64,000 nt of DNA from Symbiodinium microadriaticum (Eukaryota; Sar; Dinophyceae; Suessiales; Symbiodiniaceae): positions 213,230 to 277,229 of the forward strand of contig LSRX01000515.1 of NCBI GenBank assembly GCA_001939145.1. Direction: 5' to 3'. Below the pieces are notes generated by a model. That model was not told the origin of the DNA, did not search any database, and was given only the letters and a program-made list of their open reading frames with translations. The position numbers and the translations under genes were made by a program. Below, in pieces: positions 11,201 to 24,400 of the stretch; within the stretch, counting starts at the first letter, position 1; each line of letters opens with the position of its first letter.

Positions 11201-12272
11201 GGCTTTCCATAAAGACTTGTGTTAGGGCCAGAGAAGCACCGAAGCATGAGCTCTTGAAACCTACCGTGCTTCTTAGGGCTCCTTGAGGGTTGGTTCTCAA
11301 GCCCGATTCTGGCACCCTGTGTCCCGCCTGAGCCCAACAATTTTCGGGCTTAGGGTTGTTACCTAGCACTCCCGACTTAATTAAGCCGCAAAGCACTCCG
11401 AAACCCCAAGTAAATCGATGCCCGCAAGTCCTGAACCAGAAAGGCCTTCAGGGCTTTCATGGCTCCCTGTTCACAGTGTTCATATTAGCATCATAGCATT
11501 CACAAAAGATCATGTGAGCAATACTGAGATGCTGAAGTGTCCAACAGGCAAGTTTTGTCCTTCTTGAGGTGCAGTTGTAAAGACCCTGCAAATACCCAGA
11601 AGGTCCACAACATTTAAAAGCTCCCAGCTTACCAGACCCTGCCTGACAGCCTATCCCTAAAACTCTAAACACCTTAGAGCCCAAAACCTTAAGCAGACGA
11701 GACAGGGAAGAAAGGTTCGTTTGCTTCAGAAACTAGGGAGAAAATTTCCGAAAACCTGCAAATCGCAAAGCTTCATCCAAATGAACCTGGCGCCTGTCGT
11801 TTCTCCTTACAGCAGCGCTGGTGCAGGGGTCTGGCCAAGACCCCAAAACCACAACCCCATTCTCCCTGAAGGTTCCTTACACCACGCGACTGGTAAATGA
11901 TTAATACCCCGAAAGCTGCAAGCCTTCAAAAGGGTTTAGGCTTAGGGTTTAGGCAGTTTGTGGTTTAGTGCTTAGGGTTTAGGCAGTTTAGGGTTTAGGG
12001 TTAAGGGTCCCATAAAACCTCAGGGGGCCCCTGTCCTTTGAGGGTGCTGCGCTTCTCGGGAAGGTTTTTCGGGAGGGGGGCAGGCAGACTTGGTTTAGGG
12101 TTTAGGGTGTAGGGTGCTTCACATGACGAATGCCTGAGAAGATTTTCTCATGCTTTCCATTCGGTGCTTGCACTACTCGGAAATTGGGGCCCAACGGAAT
12201 GAAAAGACAAATGATGACTGACAGCAATCCGAGCCTAGGCTCTTAGACTGTCAAGTAGGCTAGGTTGCGGCT
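8221..12272. other. Long non-coding spacer with telomere-like repeats
   Basis: It contains TTTAGGG blocks (8260-8310, 11935-12005, 12090-12115), CCCTAAA blocks (9105-9150, 10555-10575), a TA microsatellite (9320-9340) and a short ACC/GCC-rich patch (8795-8885). The open stretches at 9602-9690 and 11760-11850 are not convincing exons. The first exon of the downstream GCLC gene may lie here but was not recognised. Confidence 0.4.
9320..9340. repeat. (TA)n microsatellite
   Basis: About ten TA units next to a TTTAGGG block. Confidence 0.8.
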
Positions 12273-12371
12273 AGAGCCCAATACCCCTTAATTAGGCAGT
12301 ATACCTCAAACTATAGGGGGCTTAAAATTATGATTCAGGGTATATTCCTTAATTAAGGGGTATTGGGCTCT
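12273..12371. repeat. MITE-like palindrome with perfect 22-bp terminal repeats (type H)
   Basis: 12273-12294 (AGAGCCCAATACCCCTTAAT...) is an exact reverse complement of 12350-12371. The 55-nt middle is AT-rich and partly palindromic. This is the only copy seen in the window. It ends about 40 nt before the first recognised GCLC exon. Confidence 0.85.
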
Positions 12372-12410
12372 CGGGGCACTGATGTGCCGTGCTTCAGAAG
12401 GCCCCAACAG

Positions 12411-12484
12411 AAGGCCCAAATCCTTGCGCCTCAAGTCAGGTATGTGCGCGAGCATGGCATCGAGCAGTTCCTGTCGGTTCTCAG
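12411..12484 (+). CDS. GCLC: GCLC exon: N-terminal VREHGIEQFL region
   Basis: Reads ILAPQVRYVREHGIEQFLSV, matching the HVREHGIEQFL block of fungal and HVRRHGILQFL of animal enzymes. The donor is CTCAG|GCCGAG (GC type); the final AG plus the next exon's G gives Arg. The 5' boundary (after CCCAACAG) is a best guess; upstream coding sequence and the start codon are not seen. TTTAGGG repeats begin about 50 nt downstream. Confidence 0.85.
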
Positions 12485-15400
12485 GCCGAGTCTAGCTCTG
12501 CCCAAGAGTCACAAAAAAAGCCCTTGTATAGGTTTAGGTTCAGGGTTTGGGGTTGAGCGGTTCAGGGTTTAGGGATGTTTAGGGTAAGTTTAGGGGTGGA
12601 GGGGTTCAGGGTTTAGGGATGTTTAGGGCTTGGGGGTTCAGGGTGTAGGGATGTTTAGGGTTTAGGGGTTGAGGGGTTCAGGGTTTAGGGATGTTTAGGG
12701 CTTATGGGGGCTCAGGGGTTAGAGTTTAGGGTCCATCTTGGTTTTTGTTTGACTCGGTAAGCCGGGTTAGCAAGACGGTGTATGCGAATTATCCACAAGG
12801 GTTACACAAGTGCTAGGCAAAGTCGGTGCAAAGTGTCCAAACCGCAGCCCCGCTGAAAAAACCGTCAGCCCGAATCAAACGACTCTGAAGGTCTAGGGCG
12901 TGACCCCTTAAACCTTAGCCCTTCATATAGACGTCGGAATAGTTAGACACAACGTCCCACTATAGTCCTGTAAAGGCAATGAAAAACCACCTTTCAACCC
13001 TATGTCGATCACTAAGGCCCGCGTGTTGCGCCTAAGCTGAGGGCCCCAAAAGCCACCAAACCCCATGCATCGTTGTAGTTTTGGGGAGTTGATCTGACCC
13101 TACACACCTCAATGATCGGACCCTACACACCTCAAAACCCGAAACCCCAAAACCCCTAAACCCTAAACCCCTAAACCCTAAACCCCTACAGCCCTATAAC
13201 CCGAAACCCCTCAACCTTAAATCTCACCGCAGGACCTGCGGTGCGACCAATGGAGATCCCTTCAAGTGGGGCGACGAGGTGGAACACCAGGCCACTACGG
13301 TTTTTTGTGGTTTATTAGGTTTCGGGTTTAGGGATTTAGGGTTTTAGGGTTTATAGGGATTTAGGGCTTTCGGGGTTTAGGGTTTAAGGTTTTTTGGTGT
13401 GTTCTTAGGTTTAGGGATTCAGGGATTAAGGGTTCAGGGCCAGGCCACTACGGCCTTTGGGTTTTTTCTTAGGTTTCGGGTTTAGGGATTTAGGGAATTA
13501 GGGTTTTAGGGGTTTAGGGTTTAGGGATTTAGGGTTTAGGGTTTAGGGGTTTAGGGTTTAGGAGTTTAGGGTTTAGTTCAGGGGGTTGCGGAAGTTTAGG
13601 GTTTAGGGCGAAACCGCATTCTCGTGCTAGGGGCGCAGGGCTCAAGATTCAGGGCTGTCGTGATGATTCAGGGATCAAGGTAGAAAACCTGAGGGTGGCG
13701 TGTGGTGATTATTGATTATTGCTTCATGGCTTCGTTGTCATGTTGGCTGTCCCGGCGATACGTAGTCGTTCAGGCTCAGGGCTTCAGAACCTAAGCCCTC
13801 AGCCGAAAATGTTGAGCTTTAGCCCCTACATCCTTTGCAACTTTATGGTTCTCTGTTTGTGACGAAGCTCAACGTTCTCGCATGGTACATGCATCTCACC
13901 CCGCCCCCCCCCAAGCCCGCAAGGACAAACACAGCACCAGCTCAGCAATATACCTTCAAGCAGGCCCTGAGGGACTGGTTAGGTAACCTTTGTAACTTTT
14001 CTGGCTGGCTACGTATATCCCTGTCATGTTCATAGGGCTAAGCTTTTGTTAGCCGGGGTACACCGCCCCTAAAAAGTCTGCGAAATGTGCATAAACACAC
14101 ATGAGTTCTGGCAACCCCAAAGTCCTCAGTACAGGGGTCTAGGGTTTAGGGTTTAGGAGGGTCTAGGGTTTAGGGTCTGAGCAAAGGCTGGCAAGCCTGA
14201 AGCCTTAGATTCTCCCGGTAGAGCTTTTGCATAATGCCCCAGACCCTAATCCAATTGCTACGGCTCTTATACATGAAGCCCTCTAACAATGGGAAATCTA
14301 CAGACAATTCATAACAGCACATGATGGTCGTAAATTCTACAGAAACTCATGATATCCTGATACAAATTCAATGAATCATAGTACAATACCCTATCAGAAT
14401 CCATAGCCTCGCCTTTCGTATGTCAAAGTGAAAGGTCTTCCGCTTGATCCCTGGCGCGACGGGACCGGAGGCCATCGCCGCGGCAAGGGTTCTTCGTGGG
14501 TTTACGTGAAGACCTTAAACCCCTAAACCCTTAAACCCTAAACCCCTAAACCCCTATAAACCCTAATACATGAAGGAATGGCTCCTTCGGATTTTCAAAG
14601 GCACAGAGAGGGGCTCCAAGGGTTCTACAGGGATGTTGATCCTCAAGATACTTGATGGAGCCCTGTTGGAAGTCGAGGATTATACTTTCACATTTCTCAT
14701 TTAAGGGATATTGATATGGAGTCTCTGTGTACCTTGCGCACCCGTTGAAAGTTTCTTTGGCTTCAAGACTTGTTGTCTTCAAAGCTTACGACGACAGTGG
14801 CTCGCCCCTAAATCTTATACCCCTTGATCGCACCCCTAATCTAAGCATTCGCGTTTTTGAGAATGTTTGCCGTCTCGTCGTGTTCCAAGGTGGTGGCTGC
14901 GCTGCGCAGCCCAGAGATTCTCGCTGAGCTGCGTGAGAAGGAGGTGGAGTGAGAATGAAGCTGCGATTTTGTGATTGGGGGTTCGCTTTCTGGGAATCGA
15001 GATGCAAATCGAGATGCAAGTTTAGAATTCAGCGCAGGGGGTTTTGGGCTCTGGGGAATCCTTGGCATGTAGCGGAACTTCATCAGTAGTAATGAAGACT
15101 AAGAAGCATGTACTTGTGGTGACTAGACTAGATTCGAGACGAAGGGCCTAGGCGTGTGGATTGTCAGCTGTGCGGGAAGGGGGGAAGGTGACAACAGGTC
15201 TCAAACCTAGACGTCACCAAGTGGTCGCCATTGAAGACAGCACAGCTGGCAGGAGGGTGCCAGACCCAATACTGGACTTGGCTTGACGTAGGCGACACAA
15301 GCACGAAGTGTATACATCAGAGTTAGCCTGAATTACTAGGACCCTTGTTTTTTTTAAAGTTTAGGTCCCTTGCAACCCCCTTAAAACCAAAAAGGGCACC

Positions 15401-18400
15401 CTTTTCAATCCTACGTTACTCTTGGGTCTAGATTAAGGTGTAGGCTTGAATGTATCGCTTTCGGGATGCCGACTTGGGGGGAGGCAGACAGTGCTGGGAT
15501 TGGGGCTGGACATCTCAGGTACAGAAGCCTATATTTAATTATCCGCAAAATCCAATCCTTAGATTTTCTAATTACTATGACATAACCCGCAAGCCCGGTT
15601 CTAGGCTATGATGTTTGGTTCAAAGTTTGAGAGCTGCTGATAGTATCAGCAGCTCTACATTCCGAATCGCAAACAGCCCTAAGCCCTTAAATGACACTGG
15701 CATTTCAGTTTACCTTTGGTTCAGGAGGTTCAACTTAAGCCCTTAGTCCCAAAATATCCTTATCCGTAACGTTCAAAAAAAATCGGGATGTGGCCGCATG
15801 CGGACTCGGCTGACACTGCTAACTGACATAGCCCTGATACCTCCAACGTCCTGCAACTAAGATTCATCATTCAAGCAGTCGCCAGCGGCGAGAAAGTGTC
15901 GTACAGTCGGAGCCCTGTGTCTACTGCTCGCAAGAACATGACAGAGCTATCTGTATCCGCTACTTCGAGGTTCATGGGTAGTTATAAGTTTGGTTATAAG
16001 TCCCCTATTAGGGGTTATAAGTATAGTTACCCTGCTTATAACCCCACTTATAACTACCCATGAACCTCCAAGTACCGATCGATTGCGGTCCTCCTTTGTT
16101 AGCGAAGTCCCTGCCTCGGCGAGGGAGGAGGATCCATCTCTTTCAAGCAGTGGCCTCACCTCATCTAAGCTACCTTTATGAAAGAAGCATTTCTTGAAAG
16201 TGTAGACAAAGCCCTAAACCCTAAACCCTAAAAGCCCTAAACCCTAAAGACCTGTGCCCCGAAAGACCAGCTCTTCAGGAGCAACTGCAGGCATCCGGGG
16301 CCGAAGGCTGCGCTGCTCGGACGCGTTAGCTAAGCTGAAAGATGTATGAATATGTACACGCATATGTGTATACTTTCCTCTGCATTGTATGTAACAATGT
16401 AGTGGTGATGCAGACCTGGCAGAAAATAAGTACATCTTGGTATGTCTACAAAAATAAGTTGTAGAAATGCTTGAGCCGAAAGACGGACAGACAGACGCTA
16501 GACTCGATAGTCTCTCGAACATGTTCTCGGCACCTGAAAACACACGCGTAAACTATTCTTAGTTGGAGGTTCATGGGTAGTTATAAGTAGGATAACTATA
16601 CTTATAACCCATATTAGGGGACGTATAACCCTACTTATAACTACTCATGAACCTCCAGGTACCCTAAACCCTTAAACCCTATAGTTCTTGAGCACGCAGC
16701 CTGAAACCGTGAGCTCCAAGCCCGGAAACCCGAGAACCGCGAAACACTGAAGTACCCTTAGCCAGCCGCGCAACCCTAAAGCCCTAAATCCTAAAGCGCT
16801 AAAGCCCTAAACCCTAAAGCCCTAAACCCTGAAATCCTAAAGCCCTAAAGCCCCGAACCCTAAAACCTTGAAACCCTAAGACCCTAAAGCCCTAAAGCCC
16901 TAAACCCCTAAAGCCCTAAAAGCCCTAAAACCTAAACTCCTGGAGTCCTAAACCCGCAACCATAGGCACTACACCATCATCCCTAGACCCGAAAAGCCTT
17001 GAAGCAGTAAACCCTTACCCTTAAACCCTCAAAGGACTCATATTTTAAGGCTTTTGGGCTCAAAGACCCTATAATATAAGGCTTTGGGGCTATTTTGATG
17101 CTAAGGGTAGTGGAAGCCTAGACAGACACGAATCAGCCATCCTAAGGGAACCCATAAGAGCCGTATAAGAACCCTATGGGGAAAAACGCGCTACCATTAT
17201 GCAGTTCAGCTCAGAGGCTCCAATGTCCAAAACCCCGAAGTTAAGGAGCATCCGATCCCGTACAAGATAAGAAATCCTGGCATCGTCCTTAAGATTGAAG
17301 GGTTTTTCAGGCGCCTGGGAGGGTGTTAAAAACCACCAGAACTGCTGAACCCTTGTAGAACCCTTCTAAGATCCTTATACTGACACACTTGTCTAATAGA
17401 AGACCCTACAAAGCACCCAGAAAAACCTGCAGAAGACCCTTGTGGGAAAGCCGAAAAAGGAACTTTTTAACCCGCAAGCCTAGACTCTAGAAATTCTTTC
17501 AGGGAGCCCTTAACAGGAACCCCTTCAGGGACAACTTCAAGGCACCCCTCATTGTGATGTCGAGTTGCCAAGGCCTGGATGCCCGAATTCGGACGGTGGA
17601 TGCTAGAGTCGACGCCAGGAAAGAGCAGCCCTCAGTGTGTGACACGGTTTTGGGGTATATAGGGTTTGGGGCTAGGGTTGTATAATTTGGGGTTTGTGAA
17701 AGTTTAGGGTCTATAGGCTATAGGGTTTAGGGCTTGGGGATAGGGTTTAGGATTCAGGGTTGTTTACGTTCGATGTCTCAGGTCTCAGATTCGTCGAATC
17801 TCAGCTTTGGCAGCGACCAACTGTTGAGGAGTTTCGGTGATCAAAGCGGGAGCACTATACCCTAAGCCCTGAACCCCAAACCGTAATACTTGCCGTTCGC
17901 GAAGAAAGGGCCACTGCACATTCAAAAAAACCCTAATACGAAACCACAGTCGACCTCAAAAGGATGCACCATTGGCTGCATCCCAGGGCAGTGGACGCTA
18001 GAAGTGGCCCCTTGATACACGAAATTGAAGTGCAGCCGATGCTTGCAGGGTTTCAGGTTGTTTATTGTAATTCATGAAGGCTGTACAAAACCCCTTAGAA
18101 GGTCTTTAAGAAGACCTCTGAGGCCGTATGAAGGCCTGGCGGCGGCAGCAACTGCCGAGGCCGGACACAGGACGATTCTACTTCCAAAGGTGTTTTTTTG
18201 TTTGGCTTTGGGTTGAAGATTGAGGGTTTAATTAGGGGGGGCTAGGGGTTTGTCTGCTTTTAATTAATTGCTTCCGGGGCTTGGGCTCAAGCTGTGTAGG
18301 CTTTACGTTTTTTAGCTTACAGAGCCTTGCCAGGGCTTCTTTGTCTGGGGTTTCCACAGGGTCTTGTCAGATGTATTGCTGTTGCAGTGAGGGGTGCGCT

Positions 18401-21400
18401 GAGAGGTATTTACAAGGGTTACTCTAAGGTGTCTAGCGCCAACCCTAAATTCTACAATTGCTCGCCATTCCATGCTGCAGTAGGCCTGGAACTGAGGTTC
18501 CGAGCAGAGTTACGGATTCTACAAACGAAACACCCGAAACCCTAAGCCCTAAACCCACAGACCTAATTAAGACACTTTTAACGCCCCTACGAAACCTCAG
18601 GTCCTAAGCAAACGGGCCTTCGAGCTAATTACTTGAGAATTTGAAGCAACTTTTCTCAAGTTACAAGTTTATGTAAGAGTGGATGTTGGGCAATCTACCT
18701 TAAAGAAGTGGTATGGGGATTTTCAGGGACCAGTGGGAAAGGCACAGTTATCTCTCCGACGACGACGCCTGCGTGCATCCCTGCAGCCGGACGAGGTCGG
18801 TGTTTAGTTTTGCTTGATTGGTGTACGGCTTTCCGACGTGGAGTTTAGAATTTGGGCTTGGGGTGTGAGTTGGGTTTTGAATGGTGTTTTGGCTTTCCGA
18901 ATTCCGTACTTGGGTCTGTAGGGTGACTCAGAAAGGGTGCGCTGGTGCTGAAACCTCCTGGCTCTCCACCCGAGCAAGAACACGTTTGCGCCTTTGTTAT
19001 TGTCTTGGTTCAGCTGTACAGCAAAGCTTCGGCACTGTAACTATTCGAAATCTCACGAATTCATCCACATCGACGTATTATTGCTTATTGTTATTACTAT
19101 ATTTATCGCTATTGTTGGTTTTGTTGTTGCTACTCGTGCAATTCTTGTAGTTACGATGATGTCTATCATCACTACTCTTACCATTATAGCTTATTGGTTT
19201 ATTATTGGAGCTTGGGCTAGGACTTTTGGGGCTTTGGGTTTAGCATGGTTCGGGAGGAGGAGGGGCGATGCTATTGGGAGGCAGCTCTCGCCGGCCGATT
19301 ATGTGATCACTTGATGCCCGCCGACGACCTCATAGTGACCACAAAAACCTGTTAAAGCTGTAATTTTAGGTCCCGGTGCTTGCGACTGACGGCTACCGTG
19401 ATTCCCAAGCATTGAAGTTACGAGCCCACAAAGCCAAGATCTCCTCCGGATCAAGGCAGCCACAAAGGGGTTTCTTAAATCAGCGGCACCTTATCGAAGG
19501 ATCCTAACGACAAGGACTCTGCCATGCAGGGTTCAATACATGGGTCCTTGATTTTCAGTAACTCCCATACTGCGTTCCATCTAGCCCGCTTAGGCTTTGA
19601 TCCTGCAGCATGGCACCTAGCAGACGCAGATTCAACCCCCAAACCACCACTGCGGAGGTGGCACCCACTGTGACGGCCTTCCCACTCCTGGGCGTTGGTG
19701 AAACTCAAGTTCGAGGTGCATGCTGCAACCCTAAACCCTAAAGCCCTAAACCCTAAACCCTAAGGGTGTCGTAAGGGAGAGGTCCCTTGACGGGTACCCG
19801 GATTTCGTGTGTCCACACCCCATCACCATCATCCGCCTAAGATTGTTAAACACCTTATGACGTTTCTATCACCGGTGACATGCTTCACAACCATCTGTGT
19901 GGGTTCTCGGAACATAGCGCCTAAACCCTAAACCCGAAGCCCAACCCTAAACCGAACATGGCCTTCAAGCCGTACAAGAAACATCAGAGCACATGGAACC
20001 ATGCAAGACTCTAATATAGGGGCCTTGATAATTAGAATAGGGTTTTGGGGGGGTTCCTCATTATAATTATAGTAGAATATACCCCAAACCCTATTCTAAT
20101 TATTAAGGCCCCTAAACCCTAAACCCTTATAGTAGCCCTTATAGAACCCGTTTATTGAAGAACCCCCAAAACCCTATTCTAACTATTAAGGCCCCTATAT
20201 TATGACTGTTAGAAGGCCAATCCATGTCGTGGCAACACGACCCCCGCAAGGCGCCTCCTGAGTACTCAGCTGAATCTTTTTTGAGGTCTGAGGGATTAGG
20301 GGTTTAGGAGTTTAGGGTTTGGGGTTGAGGGGTTTAGGGTTTAGGGTTGTGGGTTTAGGAGTTCAGGAGTTTAGGGTTTGGGATTTGGGGTTTGGAAACT
20401 GGGGTTTAGGGTTTAGGAAGAGCCGGCGACATAGGACGGTGGGTATTTCCGTTATACACCTCGAAGCCCAAGTTAGGACTTGGGCGGTTCAGGGCTTCGG
20501 GACAGCGGAACGGGCGACTGTGCGGTAGGCCCCGTTCTGGACAGCCTCTTCCTGCCCGACGAGTCCATCTTTCCTCATCCACGTCACCTGTCCGGGATTA
20601 TGCTTCCATCGTTAAGTAACCCTGAACCCCCAAACCCCTAAACCCCTGAACCCTAAGCCCCAAACCCCTAAAACCCCCTAAACCCTAAGCCCTAAACCGT
20701 TATATACCCTAAACCCGAAGCTTGAAGCCCAAGAACATCTAACAGAAATTAACCACAAAAGACAAGTTCCATAAGACCCTAAAGCCCAAATCTCCCTAAG
20801 AAAAGGGGCCTAAATAATTAGTAATACTATTTGCGGGGGGGGGGGGGCTCGGGGCTCCTTATCATAAGTTATAACTATGGTATCATATACCCACTATGGT
20901 ATCATTTACCCCACAACCCTGTTCTAATTATTAAGGCCCCTGTGTTGATGCGGACCTCCGACTTCCTGATGCCGGCGATTTCGGTCAGGGTTTGGGGTGC
21001 AGGGTTTAGGGTTTAGTACGGGTTTTGGGTTTAGGGTTGGGCTCGCCTCAAGTTAAGAAGAATCGTTGGTTCGCGACTTCTCTTAACATAAGATCGAGGG
21101 GCCGTTAATCATATTGTCTCCCCTTTGGGCCCCAAGCAGCTTATCGCTGTATTCGTGGTTTCTTGGACAGACCACTGAAGCCCAAAACCTTCAACCCTTA
21201 AACCCTTAAAAACCTAACCCCAAAAGCCTCATTCATGCCTCAAACACTCCCTGGAAGCCGAAGTCCCGAAACGCACAATCTCGGGGGTGTCGAGGAATTT
21301 CTGGATTTCTGACTTTCAAGTGATGGGGTTCCGGTCCTGCTGTAAAGACATTTCAGAGAAGTCAGAAATGAAACACTACAGTGAAAATCGCCTGAAGCCC

Positions 21401-24400
21401 TTGCTTTTCCAAAAATGACTTTAAACCCTCGATCCTAGTCTCTCAACCCAACCACAACGAAGCGACGAAGACCCGAAGCCCTAAAACCCGATGATAAAAA
21501 AAACGACCCAGGACCCGAAGCCCCAAAAATGATACACAAGTTCAAACCCCCGAAGAGACAAAGACCCGAAACCCTAAACTTTCTAAACCCGATGATAAAC
21601 CTAAATCCTATAATGCTAAAAAAGTCAAACCCCAAGGGACCCCGTTTGTTGGCTCAGGATTTCCGACCTTGGCCCGAAACATCCGCGAGCGCCGAGGTCG
21701 GCTGGTTCTTTCCCCCATCCCCCCTTCACTCGATACAAAGGGGGAGGGGGGGAGGTAAGGTTCAGGGGTTAAGGGTTTAGGGTTTAGGGGGTGGTAAGGT
21801 TGTGGGGTTTTGGGTTTTAGGGTTTAGGGTTTATATGAGTTCAGAGGAGGGAAGATGTCAAAAGGGGCCTGAATACGGGAAGGAGCCACAACCGAGTTCC
21901 CCGCCGCCAAGTGATTGATCTTTGTGTTGGCTCTTAGTCTTACGTAGGGTTTACCCATAGGCCCCTAGGTAGTTCCTTTTGGGGATTACGTTATAGGGTT
22001 CTAAATATAAGCCATAAAAAGGAACTACTTAGGGGCCTATGGGTACTTTCAGTGTTGCACCAAGCTTCAATCATGTTTGAACCCTCTCGGTTTCTGGCCT
22101 TGGGCTCAGCCTTAACCCCAAACCCAAACCCAAAAATGGTTGATCCATAGGCCCCTAAGTAGTTCCTTTGCATGGTATATATTTAGAATCCTATAAGGGT
22201 AACCCCCAAAAGGGAACTACTTAGGGGCCGGGGCCTATCTAAACCCTAAACCCTAAACCCCAAACGATAAACCCTAAACCCTAAACCCCCAAACGATAAA
22301 CCCTAAACCGCCTAGACCCTAAACTACTTAGGGGCCCTATGGGTTTACCGGGTGCCCCAGAAGCTCCGGAGGCGGAAAGGTGGAGATCCGTCGGCCAAAG
22401 ATGATCCTCGGCTGTGCCGACTCCGGCTTTTCGGGTTTAAGGCTTGGGCTTCTAGGCTTTAGGGTTTAGGGTTAAACCCTAAACCCTAATTCGGGTTGTT
22501 TAGGGTGTTTTTAGGGTTTAGGCTTTTGGCGTCAAGCTGGGAAAATGGTCAAGCTTGGTTCTTGCTTTTGTCAACTAGCTTTCTGTGCGCGTCCTTAACT
22601 CGCTGAATCACTGAAGCCAGTCTCAGGCCGTTCGCAGGGGACCTTGCTCGCTAGTCTTGGGCTTGGGTGTGTAAAATACCGTGCGAAAGCTAACAATACC
22701 GACCGTTGAAAACCAAAGCTACGGGGACGGCTAATTGGCTAAGGAAGGGTTTCGTACAAAACGCAAGATCTCGAGACCTAACGTAGAAGCGGGTTTATTC
22801 CCACGGCTTTCCCTGTTGGTGTCAGCTCAGAGTGTAGAGGCCTTGACAGATACGGTTGATGATATAAATCCTGCATTACCCATAATAAGGAATGTACCAT
22901 AATTCCCATAGTTTAGAGTCCAATGCAGGATTTATATCATCCACAGATATTGCAACGGTTGTCTAAGAGTTTAGACGATTGACCATTGAGGGTGGCTTGT
23001 CAGAGGCTCTCATGCTCCTGACTTTGGATTGGGGTTTAGAGCTCAGGGCTAGTGCTTGGAATTTCGCCCCAGACCTTAAATCCCAAACCCCAAACCCTAA
23101 ACCCTAAGCCTTAAACCCTAAACCCGAGGCCTTAAACCCCCGGCCGACACTCCCTTAAAAAAAAAACCCAAACCCTAAACCCTAAGTCTTAAACCCAAAC
23201 CCGCATGCTGTTCAACCCTACCCGAGAGGTTCCTGCTCAGACAAAGACACAGCCACCATTGTGAGGTTTCGGCAAAGGCCATCAGTCTCAGACCAAGATG
23301 CAAGGCGATCATAGTAATCGCTACCTCAAGGACCCTAAACTCTGGGAATTCTAGTTTATCTTCCTTATAATGGGTAATGCAGGATTTATATCATCAACCG
23401 TAGTAATCGTTACGGGTTTTAATGTTTCAACTAGCGATACTCGAAGCAACGACGATTGCATTGCTCCAGAGAGATGCGTGCCTAAACCCCGAAACCTCGT
23501 GCCAAGGAAGGATGTGCAGTCTCTGCCTGTGGAGACGTCCAATGCAGTGCCTCAAACCATCGAGGACTCGACTGCTAAGCCCAAACTCATGTTGCAGTGG
23601 TCGTCAGGGCTTTGAAGTATAGAAACCTGGTCAGGGTTCCCTAACCCCAAACCCTAAACCCTTAAACCCTAAACCCTAAAGTCCTTTCCTGAGAGGCTGA
23701 ACGAGGCAGCTCGCGGTTCAAACAGGCAAAGCCCCGCAACGCCCCTGTAAGTCTTCGTGGTCTGTAGATCTTGATGTTTAAAATTTCAGGCCTGATACAT
23801 TGTAGGTGCGAATCAGCAGCCTTGTAGCTAGAATGCCCAAATTCCCCAAACCCAAGACAGGAAGCCGATGCCCTTGACCACGTCTACGCCGACGCCATGC
23901 CTTTTGGCATGGGTTCCTCCTGCCTCCAGGCCCGGGTGTGCTCGGTTGAGGCTTGAGGAGTTGACGTCTTGCGATCCTGGTAACAGACACCCGAAACCTA
24001 CTTTAAAGGGTTTAGGGTTTGGGGGTTTAGGGTTTAGGGGTTTACAGGGTTTAGGGTTAACAACTGCCATGGGCCCTAACATATTCTGAGTTTTAGGGTT
24101 TCCAGTGAGAGTAAGGCTAGGGAAGCTGGGGTGTCGGGGTTTGGCCTCGTGGGAGTCAAGAAATGAAAGCGAATCCAAGTCTGCAGCCTCCTCACCGGGT
24201 GATTTGTAACCTCGTCGCGCAAAAGCCTCTGCGTGTTGACTTGGCGCCCGGGGCCATAAGGCTCCTAAACTGTAAGGAGCCTCAATGATTGTTTATCGAT
24301 CAATATTGTCCTTGTTACAATTAAAATGGTATAATAACCCCCTTCCCCTAAAAAAGTCCTAGTCTAATTACTAAGGCCCCCAGACTACCCAAGCAGGAAG

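Larger units (their letters stand above)
14944..17572. other. GCLC intron(s) with palindromes
   Basis: It contains two type A palindromes (15961-16074, 16561-16661), a perfect 27-nt hairpin (15630-15656) and a CCCTAAA-type array (16768-16945). A short exon linking LREKE to WMPEFG may be missing. Confidence 0.5.

Noticed and set aside
13440..13454. Second copy of CAGGCCACTACGG as an alternative exon
   Set aside because: It duplicates only the last base triplet of the exon and the intron start, without upstream coding sequence.
20319..20528. 69-codon Gly/Leu-rich ORF
   Set aside because: Mostly translated TTTAGGG repeats; the real coding piece here is the GCLC exon at 20529 in another context.
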